Source: Prostheceraeus crozeri (Eukaryota; Platyhelminthes; Polycladida; Euryleptidae). Taken from it: a stretch of 64,000 bases of DNA. The notes below the pieces were generated by a model, which was not told the origin of the DNA, did not search any database, and saw only the letters and a list, made by a program, of their open reading frames with translations. Of this stretch, positions 21,901 to 32,639 are shown in pieces (the first letter of the stretch is position 1; the number at the start of each line of letters is the position of its first letter). The position numbers and the translations under genes were made by a program. Where the stretch lies: positions 1-64,000 of the forward strand of contig CAJQUW010008930.1 in NCBI GenBank assembly GCA_907163375.1, given 5' to 3'.

Positions 21901-24900
21901 CTTGCAAAATACTTTCATTCCGCTCAATAAAATTACTTTTGTTCGCAATGAGTAATTTGTATTAAGGTCTAGGCAGTCTTAAACTTAATGCTTTGATGAG
22001 CCTGCCAATGCTTACCATTGATTACTAACAATGCTAATTCCATAGAGCCAACTGACTTTGGCAGCGCATTTATGATTTTCTATTTTCATGCAGGCCTACT
22101 TTGTAGACTAAAGTCAATTCAGTAGCGCAATGCCAGGCATAAATAGAATGTCATCATGGTAAGAAGAGATTTATCGATTTAATATCAGATTTAAATAACT
22201 TTTATCAGTTTGTAAGAAAAAACTGGAATGTTGAGGAACGCTAACAATGGAATTTGGCACACTGTTCTCTTTTGAGCCTCATAGCCCTGAGCTCTATTCA
22301 TGGTCGGAGAAAAAAGATATCTTCAGAGGTTTTAGTGGAAAGCGAAGTATCGGTAAAAGCAATGAATTACAATTTTGCCTAAACATCTTATTTTCACTAT
22401 CAGGGTTGGAACCGGCCGCCATTCCATCCCCAAACGGCTGATTTGGGCTACAGCGGCCGTCAAAATCCATGTCGATTCCAACCCTGTGTGCTACAGTATT
22501 CAGCCAATAAAAAAATTTGATTTGCGTAATTGTAGGGACACCCGGAAACGAGGAATTATCTGACAAACAGACGTTATTATTGTGATTATTCGATAGTAAT
22601 CAGAATTCGAGATTTTGATTTCTAGTTTATCAGCGACCCATTTTTGGTCACGACCCTGTCACTGGGAAAGGCGACTTTAGACTACCAACATGGCAATCAA
22701 TTGCATTGTTGTAGGTTCTACTTAGTTAATTGTATGTGTTGAGCTATCACGCAACCGGTAGGATTGAGGTGGAGGGAAGGGGGTCTTCAAGAACTTACAC
22801 ACAGATGGAGAGTATTCGAAAGAGCTGATATTTCAGCGCACGAACTAAATGGATGGTCCTTACGGCAACCCTTTAATCACAAGTGATACACGAGCGTGTC
22901 GATGCTGAGTGAGGTTCAGAAAGGAAGGGCTTAGACCTGCGACTGTGTCCGTTTCGAAACGGAGAATTTGATGAAGTCTGAAAGTGTTGCATGATGATCT
23001 GAGGAGACCCATGAAAATAGCAAAGCAAAACTTACTAAATATAACTCCCAGCCATGCCGGAGAAGTGTACATATTCAAATGAAAGCCGGTAGCTTCCACA
23101 GGTCCTGGATCACCAAACGGCACAAATGCTGCTTGCACGGCTGGGCCGATTGCATATCCAAACGCTGGGAAAGCTATGAGTTGAGCAGTGACCGGTGTTC
23201 GCTCTCTTAAACTCGTCGCCTTCACAGCAAAAGCACGAATGACAGCCAAAGTGCCAGATCCAATTCCAGTAATAATTCTTGAGACGATCATCCAGTATTT
23301 GGCGTTGAACCCGAAATCTTGCAAATATGCCCATAATATGTAGCCAAGGAGCTGGAACACTAAACCAATGTACAAAGGAACACAAGCTTTTCCCACCCGA
23401 CGATAGATAACCCCCAAAATTGGAGCAGCGACGAATTGTCCGAAACTGTAAGACCCAACGACGAAACCGAGAAAGGTGGGAGTTACCAGCGGATCCATCT
23501 GAAAGAGAAACATTATTAATCGCAGGGAATACCCATGACCAAAGATATCACATGATTGACATTATTAGGAAGGCTTGGGATAGCCACGGATCCGAAATGT
23601 ATGAATTCATCGTTTTTTACTATATAATTCTCAGGGTCGTCTATGGAACAATTATTTATTGCCAAGCCACACGGTACTGATCAATTATCGGCCCGTGGTA
23701 ATTCCCGCGTCCACGGTCTTTGAAGAAATAAATTTTCAACAGCTGCGTGTGTCAGTCGTCTGTACAATATACAGGGTGTTCACGATCTTCTGGCGGATTT
23801 TCATAGGTTATCATTGAGGCTCTAGCTCTTGTGCTTTTACACTTTAGTGATCAAAAGTCGTATACTGCGTTGCAATATTATCTAAAAATCTACAAAAGGT
23901 GTTCCACATGACCTCAATCACAGAGTATGCAAAGATAGCAACACCTAATAAATGATTGATAAGCACGAGATATAACATCTGCATGGTTATGTTGTCCAAT
24001 AGAAAGATCAGTTTCTGTCTCAATTCGTTCTAAGTTTTTGGACGGGGGTTTTTGTAGAGATCATTTCGTATTTGACCCCATAGCCAAAAATCCAACACTT
24101 ACAAGTCTGGACTTATTGGAGGCCAGGAAATAGGCCCACCCTGACCAATCCAGCGATTATCTAATTTCGAATTGAGGAGTTGTCGTACTTCAAGTGCCCA
24201 ATGTGGTGGTGCCCCGTCCTGTTGATATCACCGAGTTCGATTTTGTCGCTGTGTCATAATTGGTAGCACTTTGCTCAACAGGATGTCTTTGCACTGTTTT
24301 GCAATTACTGTTCCTTCTATCACTGGGTAAGTAATCCCATCGTGAGGTGAGACCATGGCCCAACAGACTATGGAAGGTGACCGCATCAATCAAATGAGGG
24401 TTTACACGAAACGACATGAGAGCATACACGAAACGGCTGTGTCGGTTGATACTCCCATTTAGATGGAATGTTGCCTAATCACAGAAATTGATATTAGAGA
24501 TGAAATTAGGATCCTGGATGTAGCGTTCAATCATCAAGCGACAACATTGAAGTCGATTAGGATTATCTTCTGGCTTCAATTATTGTACAACAGTATGCTT
24601 CTAATGCTTGATGCCCACTTCCTTCAGTACTTTGCTCACGGATGCCAGAGCAAGCCCGACTTCTTGAGCAACCTTACTTTGCGAATTACTTGGATCATCT
24701 TCGAAGGCTGCAATGACCGCTGCCCTCCTGTTAATCGAAAGTCTCCGCGCACTGTGGTCACCTATTCGTTTCTTCGGAGCACTAGAGAGGGATCCCGTGA
24801 ATCTCCTTTTCAAATTAAGCAATGTTCCTGCTGGAGGGGGTTCTTTGTCGAACTGTCCACTAAACAGACGCATAGCCTTCTCACAGTCATATGTTGCTGC

Positions 24901-27900
24901 AAATGCGACAACAGAAGCCATCTGCTCGTCTGTCAAGTCTCGATACTCCATAGTGAGATCGAATAATAAAAAAGACAGTTTTGGCAAACTTTCAACAAGG
25001 TAAATGCATGGGTTAGTTTCTTATCTTTGATTATCGCAAATCCAATTAAATCAATGCTGTACATATGAAATCATTGTACATATTTACATGACTTCGTGCA
25101 AAATACTGTTGTATATGTACCAAAACTGTGACAAAAATCCGCCAGAAGATCGCGCGCATACACTGTATACATCTAAAGTCTAAGTTTAACTTATATAGAC
25201 CTGCTGTCTGAGTCTTCAGGTTGTGTGAATTTTGTGACTTATTCGATTTGGCTACTTTATGAATTAGATTTACAGCTTCAATGCCCGACTTTACAGTTGC
25301 ACATGATTATTCTATTCATTGATAAATCTAAAAAAAGCCTAAAACAGAATGTTCTCATAACTTCGACAGTCGAAATATAAAGATGTGTATAAAAATGTGA
25401 AAACCGACTGTATAAAAATGTGTCCCAAGTCCAGCCCGTCCCAGTCCATATCCATCTCTACATGTAGGTAGTCCGAAATGTACCGGTACATGCAGTGAAC
25501 ATTAATCTATCAACTTTGGGCACAATCTCTAGGTTGTCTCCGTGGCACAGTGGTCAACGAAGTGCTAGACTTATCGATTTGGAGGCTGAGCCCCGAAAGT
25601 GTCATTGAAAGTTGGCACAAAGGGCATACAGACAAAAAGTACCACAACCCTCCGGTAAAGTCTGACTATGTCAGCACCGACCAAATCCCCCAGTGGGTGC
25701 ATTAAAGTTTCATTAAAAAGCAGTCTTTCTAGGGACCGCTTGTAAACGATCGCTACAAAACTTGATATGCGGGTAAATGAGGATGTTATTTTAGCACACA
25801 GATGCTCGCAAAAGGTCTATTCATACCGGACGCGGCGCGTTTTCACGCGTCCAGAATTTTGTTCAGAACCGCACCAAACCTATAGGGCAGTTCACACAGA
25901 GACGTGCGGAACCTTGCGTCCAAGTAATTTCAAAAAAAAATTCTGAAATGGCACGCGGTTTGCCGACGAGAAAGGAAAATCCAAACTGTGCCAAGCCGCC
26001 TCGCAGTTTGCTCTACCGCCACACTCCTGCCTGACACCACAAGTTGCCAGATGTTCGTGCAGAGAAATGATTGACTTTCGATGTAGCTACCCGACAATTC
26101 TGACCTTTAATTTAGTAAGGACAACATGACCAGCTGCATATCAAAATTCCTGAACAATACGCTTTCATACTTTATCAACAATAGATTCGAATTCATGGAT
26201 GCATTTGGAAACAAATGGTATTACATTCACTTCAGAGCGAGTATCGGAAACGAAGATACGAAATTTGTTGATGTTCTCAACTTATGTGATAATCTTCAAT
26301 AGAATGATATTCCCGATCGCTATAGAAAGGCATTGTAATTTAACAAAGGTCAATTTGTGAGCTAAGTCATGGCAGACTGAATTCCTTGGTAAAGTCAATC
26401 CGCCCATCAATTATATTTCATGATGTCACCTGTGGCTTGTTGTCATCCTATGAATGAAAATGTGTGTCCTTAAAAATTCCATTCGTAACAAATGTGAAAT
26501 ATCAAATCATTAACTTTCGCAAAGTCATGTAGTTTGTGGCAATCCCCACATCCTAACGATTACATAACAATGTCAATCACTCAAAAAATATGCCGTACTT
26601 AATTTGCAATTGGAAAAAAAAACTTTAGCTATGCCGGTCTCTTTAATCTATCTGCAATTGTACAGCTCCCTCAAGCATTTCGATTAAGTCATCAAAGCGC
26701 TAAATCGTAGAATTCTTAACCAAATTTGTTGAAACACACTTCATTTAAAACAGGATTGGCTTTTGCCGGCTAAAACTGGTTTTTGCCACTAAGTGGTAAA
26801 AACCCGGTAAAACTCGGCAAAAACTGGTAAAAACCGGCTAAAACAAAAATTCCGAAATATCAGTCTATTTCTTCACGAAATGATCGACAACAAGTTGTGG
26901 TTACAGTATTACTATGCATGCGGGTTTACAGATTGGAACTCTTATCTTGCAAAACATGACATTTATTCTCTGATAGAACCATGTGGTATGCTTTTATTAC
27001 GAACAACATGCGATGTTGTCTTTGTTTACGATTGCTCTGCCATTTTCTTGTGCCTTTAGAATTAATGTAGACTTCAGCACCACTTTGGCCCTTTAGTTCA
27101 TGTAAGAGAAGTTGCTAGACACTTCCGAAATTATCATCAGATGAATGCTCATTTGGGTCAGAGAATGTGATTTCGTTAAATTCAAAAAAATGAAAATAAA
27201 TGTATGAATAAAACTAGTTCATACATAGAACTAAATTAAGCAAACTCGTTTCTTCATGTGGACGAGCTTCAATAATCCCAGTCATTCTTCTGTGTTAAGT
27301 GTTCAGCAAGAATGTAGAGTGTATTTTGATAGTACCTTAGGTTTAATCAGATCTAGATTTGTACCGAGGTCTCATGAGCGTAGAGAGAACACTCTATCAA
27401 AAGGCCTATGCACCGGAAAATCTCAGTACCCAAATCAAGCACTTAGAATGCATTTCCACCTTTTTTAGAAATATACGGTACTAAATGTGCTAATGCTTGT
27501 GACTGGAGCGGAAAATCATGATTTGGAAGAACAAATAATAAAATAACATAGCTCGCAGCAGCAACATTGATAAAGTGAGGTATAGTGTATGTCTGAACAG
27601 CTTCAGTTACAATATCTACAAAAGAACATTTCCAATGAGCTGCAAAATTGATCGTTGTTAATAGAATCTGAGAGGGACAAACAATTGTGACATTCACGCG
27701 CACGCTTTAAAGAATGAACAGGAGCTTTATAACAATATTTTTATAATAATTCATGTTCTTACACTTATACTTGGAATATATTCTTGATTAAAATATGATA
27801 TTGATAAGATGTAAATTGTGAAAATACAGGCCTATATGTTTATCGAATGATAAAAAGCAAAATGAACTTATTATGACTAACGTACATTAATACAGTAAGG

Positions 27901-30900
27901 AGTGACGATGATCCCTTTACATGTAACCGAAACAATTTCAATAGTAATGCTGGAAAAATAGTTTTAGACAGTTTTAACCGAAAAAAGGTTACAAAACCTG
28001 GTGGTTTTTACCGGCCAACCCTGATTTAAAAAGAAATTTCACGAAGATGATCGTGGTGTCTATTTTGCAAACATCAACAATTTGTTCTCCTTAAAAATGC
28101 TCGTTTGTATCGCTCAGCGCGTGACAATAGCTGATTAGTTTATAATTGTGTTGCCAACTTGACAGGAGATTGTCATCTGACATTCCCTCAATCTAAATCG
28201 CCATATCATACTGAACTCAGTAATCTTCTCAGATTGACCCTATATTTTAGACCGTTTGTCGGCCAAAGCTCATCATACAATTATTTGGAAATTGGTCGAA
28301 CATAGACTGCCCCTAGCAACACTTCAATTCATCATAACGAACTGTTCTCGGCGGATGAAACTTGTACAGATCTCAGAGTCTGATTACATTAAACCTTGTT
28401 CATGTTCACGCTTGTAAATCAGATGGAAAATGCTGTTGTATTTCTTCAAAAATGTGTCGTTTGGATATCGATTTCGAGACTACTCATAATGCTTGAAATG
28501 CCATATCTGATTTCATGTAATTATGAAAACTGAGTGCGTCATTTAGCTATCTCGGGGAAATGTCGTATTATAAGTAAGTAAGTAAGTAAGCGTTTATTCA
28601 AATATTGAAAATCGTAAAATTATAGAAAGAGACACAGAAAATAATAGCAAAAATACTGTCATTGAATCAATAAAACATCTTGGAAGATACATACATGTAT
28701 GAATTGACTACACAAACTAGGAATTTACGTAATAATTCAGCTGGAATATTCATTTAAAAGGACACACATCCAAGGAATGAATGAGTGGAGTCTACGTGGA
28801 GTCTTCACACTAGGGATACATAAATGATCAGTACGGGGCAAACGAAGAGGAATCAACGGATGCAGTGGTTCCTTGTTTGGGCTCATTCGAGTGCATGTAA
28901 TACAAAGAATGTGAATATGCTTATTATCAAAAAATAAAAAGTGTCCATAATGTTATAGTATCTGTAGTTGCGTATTTCCTTATTGTGTGACTTTCCTTTC
29001 TCCCGCCCCTCACCACCTGATTCGGTGAGAACAGGCATTTTGCAACCCTAGCAGTGCACGGCCGCGTGGACTTACCATTCATGTTTTCCAAATATTTATG
29101 TACAGACAATGGCTGATCTCTCCCATCACTGCCTTGCTTCAGATTTCACACAAATCATCCAATAATAAGTTGCTATTCAAGAAAGGCAAGCTAAGAAGCT
29201 ATCAAAAATGGGCGGAATCAAGGTGAATATCATGCAGGTGAGAACTAGAATTAACTAAGTAGTCAGTAATAAATTTAATATTACTTTTGAGAAGCACTTT
29301 ATGTGCAGACGTATTGAAAACTGAAGTGAACATCGTGTCAAAAAATGTTCACTTTCAGTTTGAACGTAAATTGTAAAATTTGAGATAGAAGCAATTGTGA
29401 TTTGAGTAGGCAGTTTCTAAAGTATTCTAATCCTCCTTTCACACGCAGAATATCACAATTGCCCCCAAAAGATATTAGTCTCTGGCTTGTGTGATTGGAC
29501 AAGCGCGCACATTGCAGAAGTAGCTCTTATAAGGGAGAACCTACGAAACTCAACTGTCAGATTGCAGTCAGGACTGTCGAGTGAAAAGTACGAATCTCTA
29601 GCTGAAATTGTTTTAGTGATGAATTCATCAAATAAAAATATTATTCACACAGCTCGACTCTTCACGATCTAAATTTACTGACTGTGTACGTTTAATGTGG
29701 TGTCAATGCCGTAGTTCGTCAGAATTCATGCTTGAATTTGCAATTGATCTCTGCCTGTAAAGAAATGTAGCGCTGACAATAAACAAACCTACAAATGATC
29801 AATATTCACTATTCAAAATTATTTACAAAAAGATGCCAACAAAAAAGTAAATAGTTAAGTAACAAAGTGGAAACATCAAGAATAAGATGGCAGACAGATA
29901 AAGGGACGTAAAAAGTATATTCTTTTTTCCTTAGCGTTAAGTAAAATATTCTTTTCTTATTTCTAAATTCCTATCAATTTATCTCAAAAATCAACTGTCA
30001 AGTCTCAGTTAGGCACATCTTGTTTGATTTGATTTCAGCTACGTTGCTCAGTAGCTTTGCTGTCTTTCTAAGACAAGCTGTTTTACTGTGAATGATTATA
30101 ATTGATCATCAACATTAACTTCATGCATTCAAATGGTTTCTATAAACTTGAAAAGGGATCAAATTCAAATAATCACTCACCACGTTCAGAAATGGCCAAA
30201 CAGACGTCAACACGATTGAATATCCGAGAGCACCCAAAAACGCGGTGTAGTACAAAACACGTAAAGAACGCCACCTTGATTTTCTATCCCCATCCGTTTC
30301 TAAGAAGCTAAAATATTCGAATGCTCGCGGTCAAGAACATTGAAAGAATTTTATTCATCATACAACTTGAATAATTGGCATGAAACACTCTTGTATTTGC
30401 CTTTTATGTGGTTATCAGGCATTGATATATTTAGTATTATATTATTTACATGTGCATCTGCTAAGGATCCTTTCGATGTAATATTTCGCTTGAGAAGGCT
30501 TTGCGAAAAAAATATTCAATAAATATCTGTTAGCAGCTTGGCTTATACAGTGCGTTCATAAAGTCACTGTGCACCTAATAAATCAATGCATGCGCAATAC
30601 TTTGTCGCTTAGAATTTGCCACGGCACTATAAAAAGTGGAGTTTATCTTGTAGAAACTTCGACTTCTGTGTGATCACAAAATATCTATTTACATACTATA
30701 AAAACATTTGAAAATGTCCACCCTGTTCACGAATACAAATGTCAATTCAACGTCTCATATTCTCAAACATTCGGTGAATTTCCTCGTGCCTGATAGCGTC
30801 AATTTGCTGTCGGCTGTTTTCTCTAGACTCCTGTAGATTTCGTGACCTGCTTCCGTAAACCTCCTGCTTCACCGCTAAACACCAGTAAAAGTCCAAGACA

Positions 30901-32101
30901 TTCAAATCCGGGATCTAGGATGCCAAACTCCTTCAGAGATAACTCTTTTTTGAAATATTCCACTAAAATATCGAATTGAGGGATTGGCGGTATGCGCAGT
31001 TGTTCCATCTTGCTAGAAATAAGTAGTCAAACTTTCATCGTCACTTAATTCGTCAACGAGTGAAGCAATAATTTTGTCAAATAATTTTTGCAATAGTAGT
31101 TGAATATCGGCCCAAGCATTTGTAGTCTTGACATAAGAGAATGTAATGGCTTCTCAACAAATTCGTGTGGGTTTTCACTAGACCATATGCGGGAACTCTG
31201 ACTACTGAAATGCCTTGATAGATGAAACCAAGCTTCATCAGAAAAGAAAGTCTTATCGAGAACATTATTTACATTTAGATTTTCCTTGAACCAAACACAG
31301 TACTTGAATTACAAACGTTTGTCATGATCGGCATCATTCAATTCATGTTGGCCAGAGATGCGGTACGGATATAGGCCTATGTTCTTTCTTACAGCAGGAT
31401 GAGCCGCCCCGAGAGATAGACCCACTTCTTGGGATAAGCGACGCATCGACTTGTTTGGGCAATGAGTCATAGCTTCAGAAATAACATTTTCAGATTAGGG
31501 CCTAATGGTCGATCTGAGCGTGATGGATCGTGCACCGAGTCAGCTTTTCTGAACTCACTGATTGGACTCCAATCAACATTTCGATGAGGCAAATCAGATG
31601 TAGGAAGTCTTTCTAAAAACCCCTTCTTCACCTCATTATTATATTCCCCATTGGCGCGAAAAACATTTTCGACCAAGAAGTTCTTCTCTCGCATTGACAG
31701 CATACCATGCTTAGCTTCGAAATGCAACGTACTGATCTTCACCGAGTTAGTAGCTGACAAAAGTGAAGTTAAATTCAAATTCTAGATCATGTTGAATGTC
31801 GCAAGCTACTCAATTGCGCTTCCCAAACGAGCCAGTGACTCTGTGCATGTGATAGATATCTACAATTGTAAGATTACGACTGTTTTCTTTGGCAAAACAA
31901 AGTTAGAAGAGGTGCACAGTGACTTTATGAACGCACTGTATATGTATATATTTTTGATTCATTAAGAGGGAGAAACCTACGTCTAAAATTTGAATGAAAT
32001 AATAGCTTTTGAGCGTCAACCAGACTTATAATTTACCTGTCAGAAAAGCTTGCTAGGAGATGTTCCTTCGAGCCGCTTTGGCTAGCGGCTTCAATATTCA
32101 T
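9709..32101 (-). CDS. MFSD8: MFSD8/CLN7-like lysosomal major facilitator transporter, eight coding exons
   Basis: This is a complete orthologue-like gene for the lysosomal MFS membrane protein MFSD8 (CLN7), in humans a lysosomal channel/transporter whose loss causes neuronal ceroid lipofuscinosis. Coding exons on the minus strand are 32101-32037, 30307-30181, 23498-23036, 19733-19493, 19108-18974, 17231-17137, 12166-11964 and 9954-9709. All junctions are GT-AG and keep phase, giving 524 residues (human protein about 518). Twelve membrane segments are expected: the first in exon 2, the next five or so in exon 3, the last in exon 8. Exon 3 holds the MFS loop motif GVIYRRVGKA. N379 and N384 (NGT, NSS) fall in the luminal loop that is glycosylated in the human protein. 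The N-terminus has a dileucine (KEHLL) that may sort it to lysosomes. Exon joins are inferred without transcript data. Confidence 0.88.
9955..11963 (-). other. MFSD8-like intron 7
   Basis: GT-AG intron of about 2.0 kb; no coding frame or transposon recognised inside. Confidence 0.7.
11964..12166 (-). CDS. MFSD8: MFSD8-like coding exon 7 (glycosylated loop, helices 10-11)
   Basis: Acceptor CTGTTACAG, donor CAACAG|GTACGT. It starts with a luminal loop carrying sequons NGT and NSS (residues about 379 and 384), two cysteines, then CFTEPAVHMSQMFIGTLI and a second helix ending LGPIQQ. The loop is shorter than in vertebrates but in the same place. Confidence 0.88.
12167..17136 (-). other. MFSD8-like intron 6
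   Basis: GT-AG intron of about 5.0 kb. It contains the pogo/Tigger MITE at 15985-16706; the rest, including short random frames near 13.3-14.1 kb, shows nothing I can support. Confidence 0.7.
15985..16706. mobile_element. Pogo/Tigger-type MITE with TA target duplication
   Basis: Terminal inverted repeats CAGTAGTATCCGCTTAATAA (left) and, read in reverse complement, CAGCAGTGTCCGCTTAATAA (right) flank 722 bp bounded by TA on both sides. The CAG start, TA duplication and 'CCGCTTAATAAGCC' wording fit the pogo/Tigger branch of Tc1/mariner. Diverged internal copies of the same motif lie near both ends (for example 16077 and 16653). No transposase frame remains. Confidence 0.85.
17137..17231 (-). 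CDS. MFSD8: MFSD8-like coding exon 6 (helix 9)
   Basis: Acceptor AGCTTCAG, donor ATCC|GTGAGT. The 95-bp exon encodes HFEKGIILGG followed by one hydrophobic helix and a short luminal segment ending EKAHI. It carries no in-frame start and had to be found through splice sites and phase. Confidence 0.82.
17232..18973 (-). other. MFSD8-like intron 5
   Basis: GT-AG intron of about 1.7 kb; no other feature recognised. Confidence 0.7.
18974..19108 (-). CDS. MFSD8: MFSD8-like coding exon 5 (helix 8)
   Basis: Acceptor TTTTTCCAG, donor AAGAG|GTAATT. It encodes the conserved MATPLTMYEF segment, then the DNAVIFNGIIWAGVG helix, ending RAIGK(R). Phase 2 at the donor is completed by G of exon 6. Confidence 0.9.
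19493..19733 (-). CDS. MFSD8: MFSD8-like coding exon 4 (central loop and helix 7)
   Basis: Acceptor TTTTGTAG, donor GAAAC|GTAAGA. Two bases complete a Thr codon from exon 3. It finishes helix 6, encodes the acidic central cytosolic loop (many Asp/Glu/Pro) and enters helix 7 with MNVICFISFFTFATAE. Confidence 0.87.
20455..21960 (-). pseudogene. Penelope-like retroelement fragment (RT plus degenerate GIY-YIG-like domain)
   Basis: On the minus strand, several short frames line up as one decayed Penelope-like polyprotein. From 5' to 3' they are a basic segment with SYKLLNKSKQKSIEARAYRM (about 21.9 kb), an RT palm block with SFISLDVVSLY (about 21.6 kb) and a block with VHFAPTFAIIIM (about 21.4 kb). 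The catalytic KRYIDDILIGP follows (about 21.3 kb). After a linker, a cysteine segment VYRFTCKLCHDSYIRQTSRH lies near 20.72 kb, where Penelope elements carry the GIY-YIG endonuclease. Several stops and shifts break the frame. It lies in antisense-free orientation, the same strand as the host transporter gene. Confidence 0.72.
22401..22486. mobile_element. Short hAT-type MITE
   Basis: CAGGGTTGGAA at 22401 and TTCCAACCCTG ending at 22486 are perfect 11-bp terminal inverted repeats; CGGCCGCCATT and CAGCGGCCG add an inner inverted pair. The CAGGGTTGG start is typical of hAT. The flanking 8-mers match poorly, so the duplication is eroded or absent. Confidence 0.65.
23036..23498 (-). CDS. MFSD8: MFSD8-like coding exon 3 (membrane segments 2-6)
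   Basis: Acceptor CTCTTTCAG, donor TTTA|GTAAGT. The 154 codons plus one base encode helices 2 to about 6, the MFS loop motif GVIYRRVGKA, and the conserved SRIITGIGSGTLAVIRAF and NMYTSPAWLG segments. It is the largest exon and the most diagnostic for MFSD8. Confidence 0.92.
23772..25165 (-). mobile_element. Tc1/mariner (IS630 superfamily) transposon, transposase decayed
   Basis: The 1394-bp element is bounded by TA on both sides and by inverted ends that share CGATCTTCTGGCGGATTTT. An open frame at 24601-24987 (minus) encodes the N-terminal helix-turn-helix part, containing EYRDLTDEQMASVVAFAATY and later LSINRRAAVIAAF and EVGLALASVSKVLKE. Beyond it the DDE/D core is present but broken by stops and shifts: FCD...ATFHLNG (about 24.46 kb), QQDGAPPHWALEVRQLLN (about 24.2 kb) and WPPISPDL (about 24.1 kb) mark the three catalytic acidic positions. 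It cannot transpose by itself. Confidence 0.82.
25536..25720 (+). mobile_element. tRNA-derived SINE remnant
   Basis: TGGCACAGTGG at 25543-25553 matches a pol III A box, and a degenerate B box (GGCTGAGCCCC) follows about 30 bp later at 25584-25594. A unique-looking body ending in CCCCCAGTGGG follows. The arrangement is that of a tRNA-derived SINE; no clear tail is seen. Confidence 0.5.
26751..28023. mobile_element. Non-autonomous hAT element with 8-bp target duplication
   Basis: The element begins CAGGATTGG and ends CCAACCCTG and is flanked on both sides by the perfect 8-bp duplication ATTTAAAA (26743-26750 and 28024-28031), which is diagnostic for hAT. Both ends carry repeated subterminal words of the type GGTAAAAACCGG. 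No transposase similarity was seen in the 1273 bp. Confidence 0.85.
28571..28590. repeat. (TAAG)n microsatellite, possible retroposon tail on the minus strand
   Basis: Five TAAG units are followed by CGTTTATTCAAATATTG. On the minus strand this reads as a 3' tail (AATAAACG then CTTA repeats) of the kind left by LINEs or SINEs, but no coding part was identified upstream of it. Confidence 0.55.
30181..30307 (-). CDS. MFSD8: MFSD8-like coding exon 2
   Basis: Acceptor ATTTTAG, donor GTG|GTGAGT. One base completes the serine begun in exon 1, then 42 codons encode the WRSLRVLYYT entry and first membrane helix, ending WPFLNV. The match to the corresponding vertebrate MFSD8 segment is clear. Phase 0 at the donor joins exon 3 exactly. 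Confidence 0.88.
30308..32036 (-). other. MFSD8-like intron 1
   Basis: GT-AG intron of about 1.7 kb filled almost entirely by a Tc1/mariner element. Confidence 0.7.
30548..31938 (-). mobile_element. Second Tc1/mariner (IS630 superfamily) transposon, decayed
   Basis: Near-perfect terminal inverted repeats (CAGTGCGTTCATAAAGTCAC... at 30548, its complement ending at 31938) with TA at both borders enclose 1391 bp. On the minus strand, a frame at 31467-31778 resembles the N-terminal part of IS630-type transposases (MREKNFLVENVFRANGEY, EVKKGFLERLP, FRKADSVHD). A diverged C-terminal part with a SPDL-like block and a final REQGGHF segment lies near 30.73-30.95 kb. The core is broken. Its ends differ from those of the 23.8-25.2 kb element, so it is another family. 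Confidence 0.8.
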
Positions 32102-32102
32102 T
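32037..32102 (-). CDS. MFSD8: MFSD8-like coding exon 1 (start codon)
   Basis: The exon follows an acceptor TTTTTCAG and begins A-ATG, with the start codon at 32101-32099, so an untranslated first exon lies further upstream. It encodes 21 residues plus two bases: a polar cytosolic N-terminus with a KEHLL dileucine. The acidic residue is at -2 rather than the usual -4. It ends at AG|GTAAAT, phase 2. Confidence 0.75.
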
Positions 32103-32311
32103 CTGAAAAATCAACGACAAAACTGAAAAACCATTAGCTGCCAGGTTAGACTGACAGAACATGTCAAAACACAGAAAGCACTGTCATGTCAAAGATGAAG
32201 CATTCAGAATCAGTTTGAAAATGTTGGGAACCAAAAAGACTCAAATTTGAAACTATAGCTATAGATATTTAAAATTGTTTTAAAAACATTGCCTTCAGTT
32301 TAATATATAAT

Positions 32312-32639
32312 CAGGGTTTTTTTAAGTTTTTTGCTACGGGTCATCTGATCATTCGCACGGGTCACACTCAAATCTTCTCAAGATCGACTTTCACTAGTGT
32401 ACGCCTAACGCACGCAGGATTTATAAATAAGCAAAAACAGAAGTCATGAATGCAGCATAACATTTAGCATTTAGCAGTGAATTTTACTCGCGATACTGCA
32501 TGTTAATGAGTAGAATTCTGGGCATTGATAGTGTTGGCTATGGCTCACTGCATGTAACGGATGCACGTTCAAAATCCACGGTACGAGTCGAAAATTCCAC
32601 GGTGCAGAATGTGACCCGTGGAACACCTTAAAAACACTG
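32312..32639. mobile_element. hAT-like MITE
   Basis: Ends CAGGGTTTTTTTAAG and, inverted, CAGTGTTTTTAAGG are similar, and both lead into ACGGGTC. ATATAAT is repeated directly outside both ends, giving a 7-bp match to the 8-bp duplication expected for hAT. No coding frame. Confidence 0.55.

Larger units (their letters stand above)
19734..23035 (-). other. MFSD8-like intron 3
   Basis: GT-AG intron of about 3.3 kb holding a Penelope-like element (20455-21960) and a short hAT MITE (22401-22486). The 385-bp intron 4 (19109-19492) holds nothing further. Confidence 0.7.
23499..30180 (-). other. MFSD8-like intron 2
   Basis: GT-AG intron of about 6.7 kb containing a Tc1/mariner element, a SINE, a hAT element and a (TAAG)n tract. 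Stretches 25721-26742 and 28591-30180 otherwise show nothing I recognise; a GC-rich hairpin-like patch GGACGCG...CGCGTCC lies near 25835-25860. Confidence 0.7.

Noticed and set aside
27443..27703. 86-codon minus frame within the 26.8-28.0 kb hAT element
   Set aside because: Hydrophobic and short, with no resemblance to hAT transposase.
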